Source of the DNA: Paratrimastix pyriformis
Lineage: Eukaryota; Preaxostyla; Paratrimastigidae
Direction of reading: 5' to 3'
DNA: 64,000 nt
Assembly: GCA_027972325.1 (NCBI GenBank)
Contig: JAPMOS010000010.1
Coordinates: forward strand, 372,001 to 436,000
Position 1 is the first letter of the stretch, and each line of letters opens with the position of its first letter. The translations under genes and the position numbers were made by a program. Of the stretch, positions 62,003 to 64,000 are shown piece by piece. The notes under the pieces were generated by a model. That model was not told the origin of the DNA. It made no database searches and saw nothing but the letters and a program-made list of their open reading frames with translations.

Positions 62003-63796
62003 TTTATTTTACTCCCATTTTTTTGTTTTGTGGGTTAGGTCCGCTCCTCCCGTTGGTCATTCTGCCCGCCCTGCTGGTGCTGCTCATCCTGCGGGCGGAG
62101 GCCGTCATCATGTGGAGCTTCCACCTCGTCTTCATCCCGGCCGACTTTTTATTCCTGTTTGGATGCTGGTTCTTCGGGTCTGTCCCTTCCCATCCCCCCC
62201 CCATTTCCTCCTCCTCCTCCTCCATTCCGTCACCCCCCCCCCCCGCCTCCTCCTCCTCCTCTCCTCTCCTCTCTCCAACCAGCATGTTCACTTTACAGTG
62301 TAACTCGCGTGCCCGGCCATTCATCATCTCATGCGGCGTGGCCTGCCTGGCGGCCATCCCCACCCTCCATTGGGCCGCCGCACGGGGCGACTGGATCGCC
62401 GCCCATGGGAACCGTCCGTCTTTCACCTGCCCAGTAATTTCGGTTGCTGTGTTCTCACTCTTTGTTAAACAACGATCGACCTGCCCCGGGGGATTCCACC
62501 CCGCCCCGTCCCATTCCTGTCTTTCCTCTCGTCAGTGATGCGCTCGGCGGACACCCCCGGGGGCCTCAACTGGATGGGCATCTTCACCCCGATGCTGGCC
62601 TGCTGCATCGCCTACACCGTCTTGATCAGCGTGCCCATCTTCCATTACCCCCAGAATCTGTCCGCCCCCCTTCGACTCTTTCGACCCTTGGACGCTCTCG
62701 TTGCTTCCCATCCTGTTTTGCCCCTCACTGCCACCTTCCACCCCCATGATGCCCTCCAGGGACATCTCTTGGTTTTTGTTCCTCCTGTCGGGCCTGCCGC
62801 TGACCGCTTTCCTGGTGCTGCTCGGCTACAAGCTGCAGTGGGGCGGCCCGGGCTTCCTCCACACGTACGCCTTCATCCCGCTCTTCCTCTACCCAATCGG
62901 GCTGCAGATCGGCCTCATCTCGGCCCTGAAGAGGTCCGCACCGTCTCCGACCCATTACCACACATCTGTTCCCCTTCTCTCTCTTCCTCTGGTGGCACGC
63001 ACCTGGGATCTGTGTCTGCGGTCGAGCGAATCCATCGACGATCTCTTCCTCTCTGGGGTGGCTCCAGGAACCGCCGAATGATTGCGCTCACGGCCGTGGT
63101 GGTGGTGATGCCCCTGGCGGCGACCCTGATCCTGATCGTGCTGCGGCTGGACTGGACCGTCCACACGGCCTTCATCGTCATCCCCACGGCCTTCTGGTCT
63201 GGCCAACCTGCCCCCCCCCCCCCCCCGTTACTTCTTTCCTTCTGTATGGCGCACACACGCACGCACACTCTCGATTTACGGTCCCATTCACTCCGCCTCG
63301 ACAGGTTGCTCCCGTTGATGGTGGCCGCGCTCGCCCTCTCCTGCAGCACCTGGAGCCGAGTCAGGGCCCCGATGAAGATCTCGGTGAGGAGCCTGACCAC
63401 CCTTTCCGACGCTGAAAGGAGGTCCCTCTCTCCTTACCTCCCTCCCCCATCCAGCACCACCGACCGCCGTATCATCCCTCCCCCCCCTCCCCCCCCCCCC
63501 CCCCTCCCTCCCCCTCCTCCTCCCTCCCTCCCTCCCTCCCTCCCTCCCTCCCCCCGCTCAGTGCGATCGAGGAGCAGCTGACGGAGGCCTTCGGGCCGCA
63601 CATCTACCGGGCTGACGACGAGCGGATGCGGCTGAACCGCGCCGTGATGCACCTGCAACGCGAGGCGGACCATCGGGCGCAGGCAACCCCAGGAGATCGA
63701 CGGCCTGCCCGCGAGCACCGACTGGCGCGATCGGATGCTGGATGCCATCTCGGACGAGCTCAGGGAGCAGATCGCCAGGAGGCGGCGGCCCTGTAA
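61334..63796 (+). CDS. F-box/TMEM185-like membrane protein, copy D
   Basis: The F-box exon reads LDSLPTEVLQLIYHHHHNG, ACLVSRRLKAALW and DNDHLWHEAFECDW, about 85-90% identical to B and C. The membrane exons have LPLVILPALLVLLILRAEAV-type, LACCIAYTVLISVPIF, YKLQWGGPGFLHTYAFIP and VLRLDWTVHTAFIVIP segments. The last exon is IEEQLTEAFGPHIYRADDER. Near 63685 the frame that aligns with copy B (STDWRDRMLDAISDELREQ) is offset by one base from the exon's start frame, so either the C-terminus has diverged or one base was gained or lost; as read, the stop is at 63794-63796. Introns contain a CA array (61883-62002) and long C runs (63209, 63481-63555). It is the most diverged of the tandem trio. Confidence 0.7.
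61883..62002. repeat. CA/CCCACA array in an intron of copy D
   Basis: About 120 bases of CA with CCCACA variants. The same intron position in copies B and C has only a short spacer ending in TTTTTTTTGTTTTGTGTG, so the array is private to D. Confidence 0.95.
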
Positions 63797-64000
63797 CTGG
63801 AAATGTGGTGTCTTCTGGGCGCAACGAGGTGTAATTCGGCGAAACGCTGATGCGGCCCCTCCTCTTCCGTCCCCCCACCCCCCCCCCCCCCTCCCGTGTA
63901 AGCGAATGAACTGGCAACCCACAGCGCACCTCGCGAATGGGCTGTGGGGGGGCGCCGACCCTGATGACCGAGACCGTGTCGGACGGCATGGACGGATGTG
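63797..64000. other. Right-edge region
   Basis: It follows the copy D stop and includes a run of C near 63880. Nothing recognisable; a further unit might start beyond the window. Confidence 0.4.

Overview
The window reads as nuclear DNA of a GC-rich, free-living, probably flagellated protist. Genes are packed on both strands and cut by very short spliceosomal introns (43-58 nt where both ends can be fixed). Most recognisable proteins are conserved eukaryotic ones: ELOF1, RWDD1, a MINDY deubiquitinase, SCNM1, a BLTP3-type lipid-transfer protein, an ENO4-type enolase homologue and a histidine acid phosphatase. The GC content, proline/alanine-rich proteins and tiny introns would suit a metamonad such as Paratrimastix, but I cannot prove the species from sequence alone.

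Layout, left to right. 1-1078: no secure gene. 1079-1699 (-): PTTG1IP-like membrane protein, head to head with a PP2C phosphatase (1820-3034, +). 3124-14862 (+): a long BLTP3/UHRF1BP1-like lipid-transfer gene full of C-rich introns and low-complexity inserts. 15194-15588 (-): ELOF1, head to head with a MINDY deubiquitinase (to 17483, +). 17752-19784 (-): first copy (A) of an F-box plus TMEM185-like membrane protein. 20004-24067 (-): ENO4-like gene, head to head with a VIT/VWA protein (24135-27983, +). 28163-30316 (+): intronless leucine-rich protein whose stop codon lies in the left arm of a 605-bp element with perfect 53-bp terminal inverted repeats (30304-30908). 30940-32485 (+): histidine acid phosphatase. 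32907-33813 (-): SCNM1. 33858-52756 (-): a very large locus with an IQ motif, WD40-like segments, a kinase-like C-lobe and HEAT/ARM-like helices, carrying a decayed non-LTR retrotransposon in an intron (about 46770-49540, +). 52930-53308 (+): unrecognised 111-residue protein. 53864-55604 (+): RWDD1. 55953-63796 (+): three tandem copies (B, C, D) of the F-box/TMEM185 family.

The strongest unusual signals are four. (1) Every intron I could resolve starts GT-pyrimidine-pyrimidine, usually GTYYG, and never GTRAG. (2) An F-box is fused in frame to a TMEM185-type multipass membrane domain, conserved in four copies including a diverged one on the other strand. (3) The perfect-TIR element at 30.3-30.9 kb is flanked by GAA on both sides. 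(4) Several genes sit head to head with only 67-210 bp between them.

Functionally the set is mixed housekeeping: transcription elongation (ELOF1), splicing (SCNM1), ubiquitin (MINDY, F-box proteins, RWDD1), lipid transport (BLTP3), signalling (PP2C, kinase-like locus) and a lysosomal or secreted phosphatase. Many exon joins in the long GC-rich genes are inferred by eye; gene spans are more reliable than individual exon edges.
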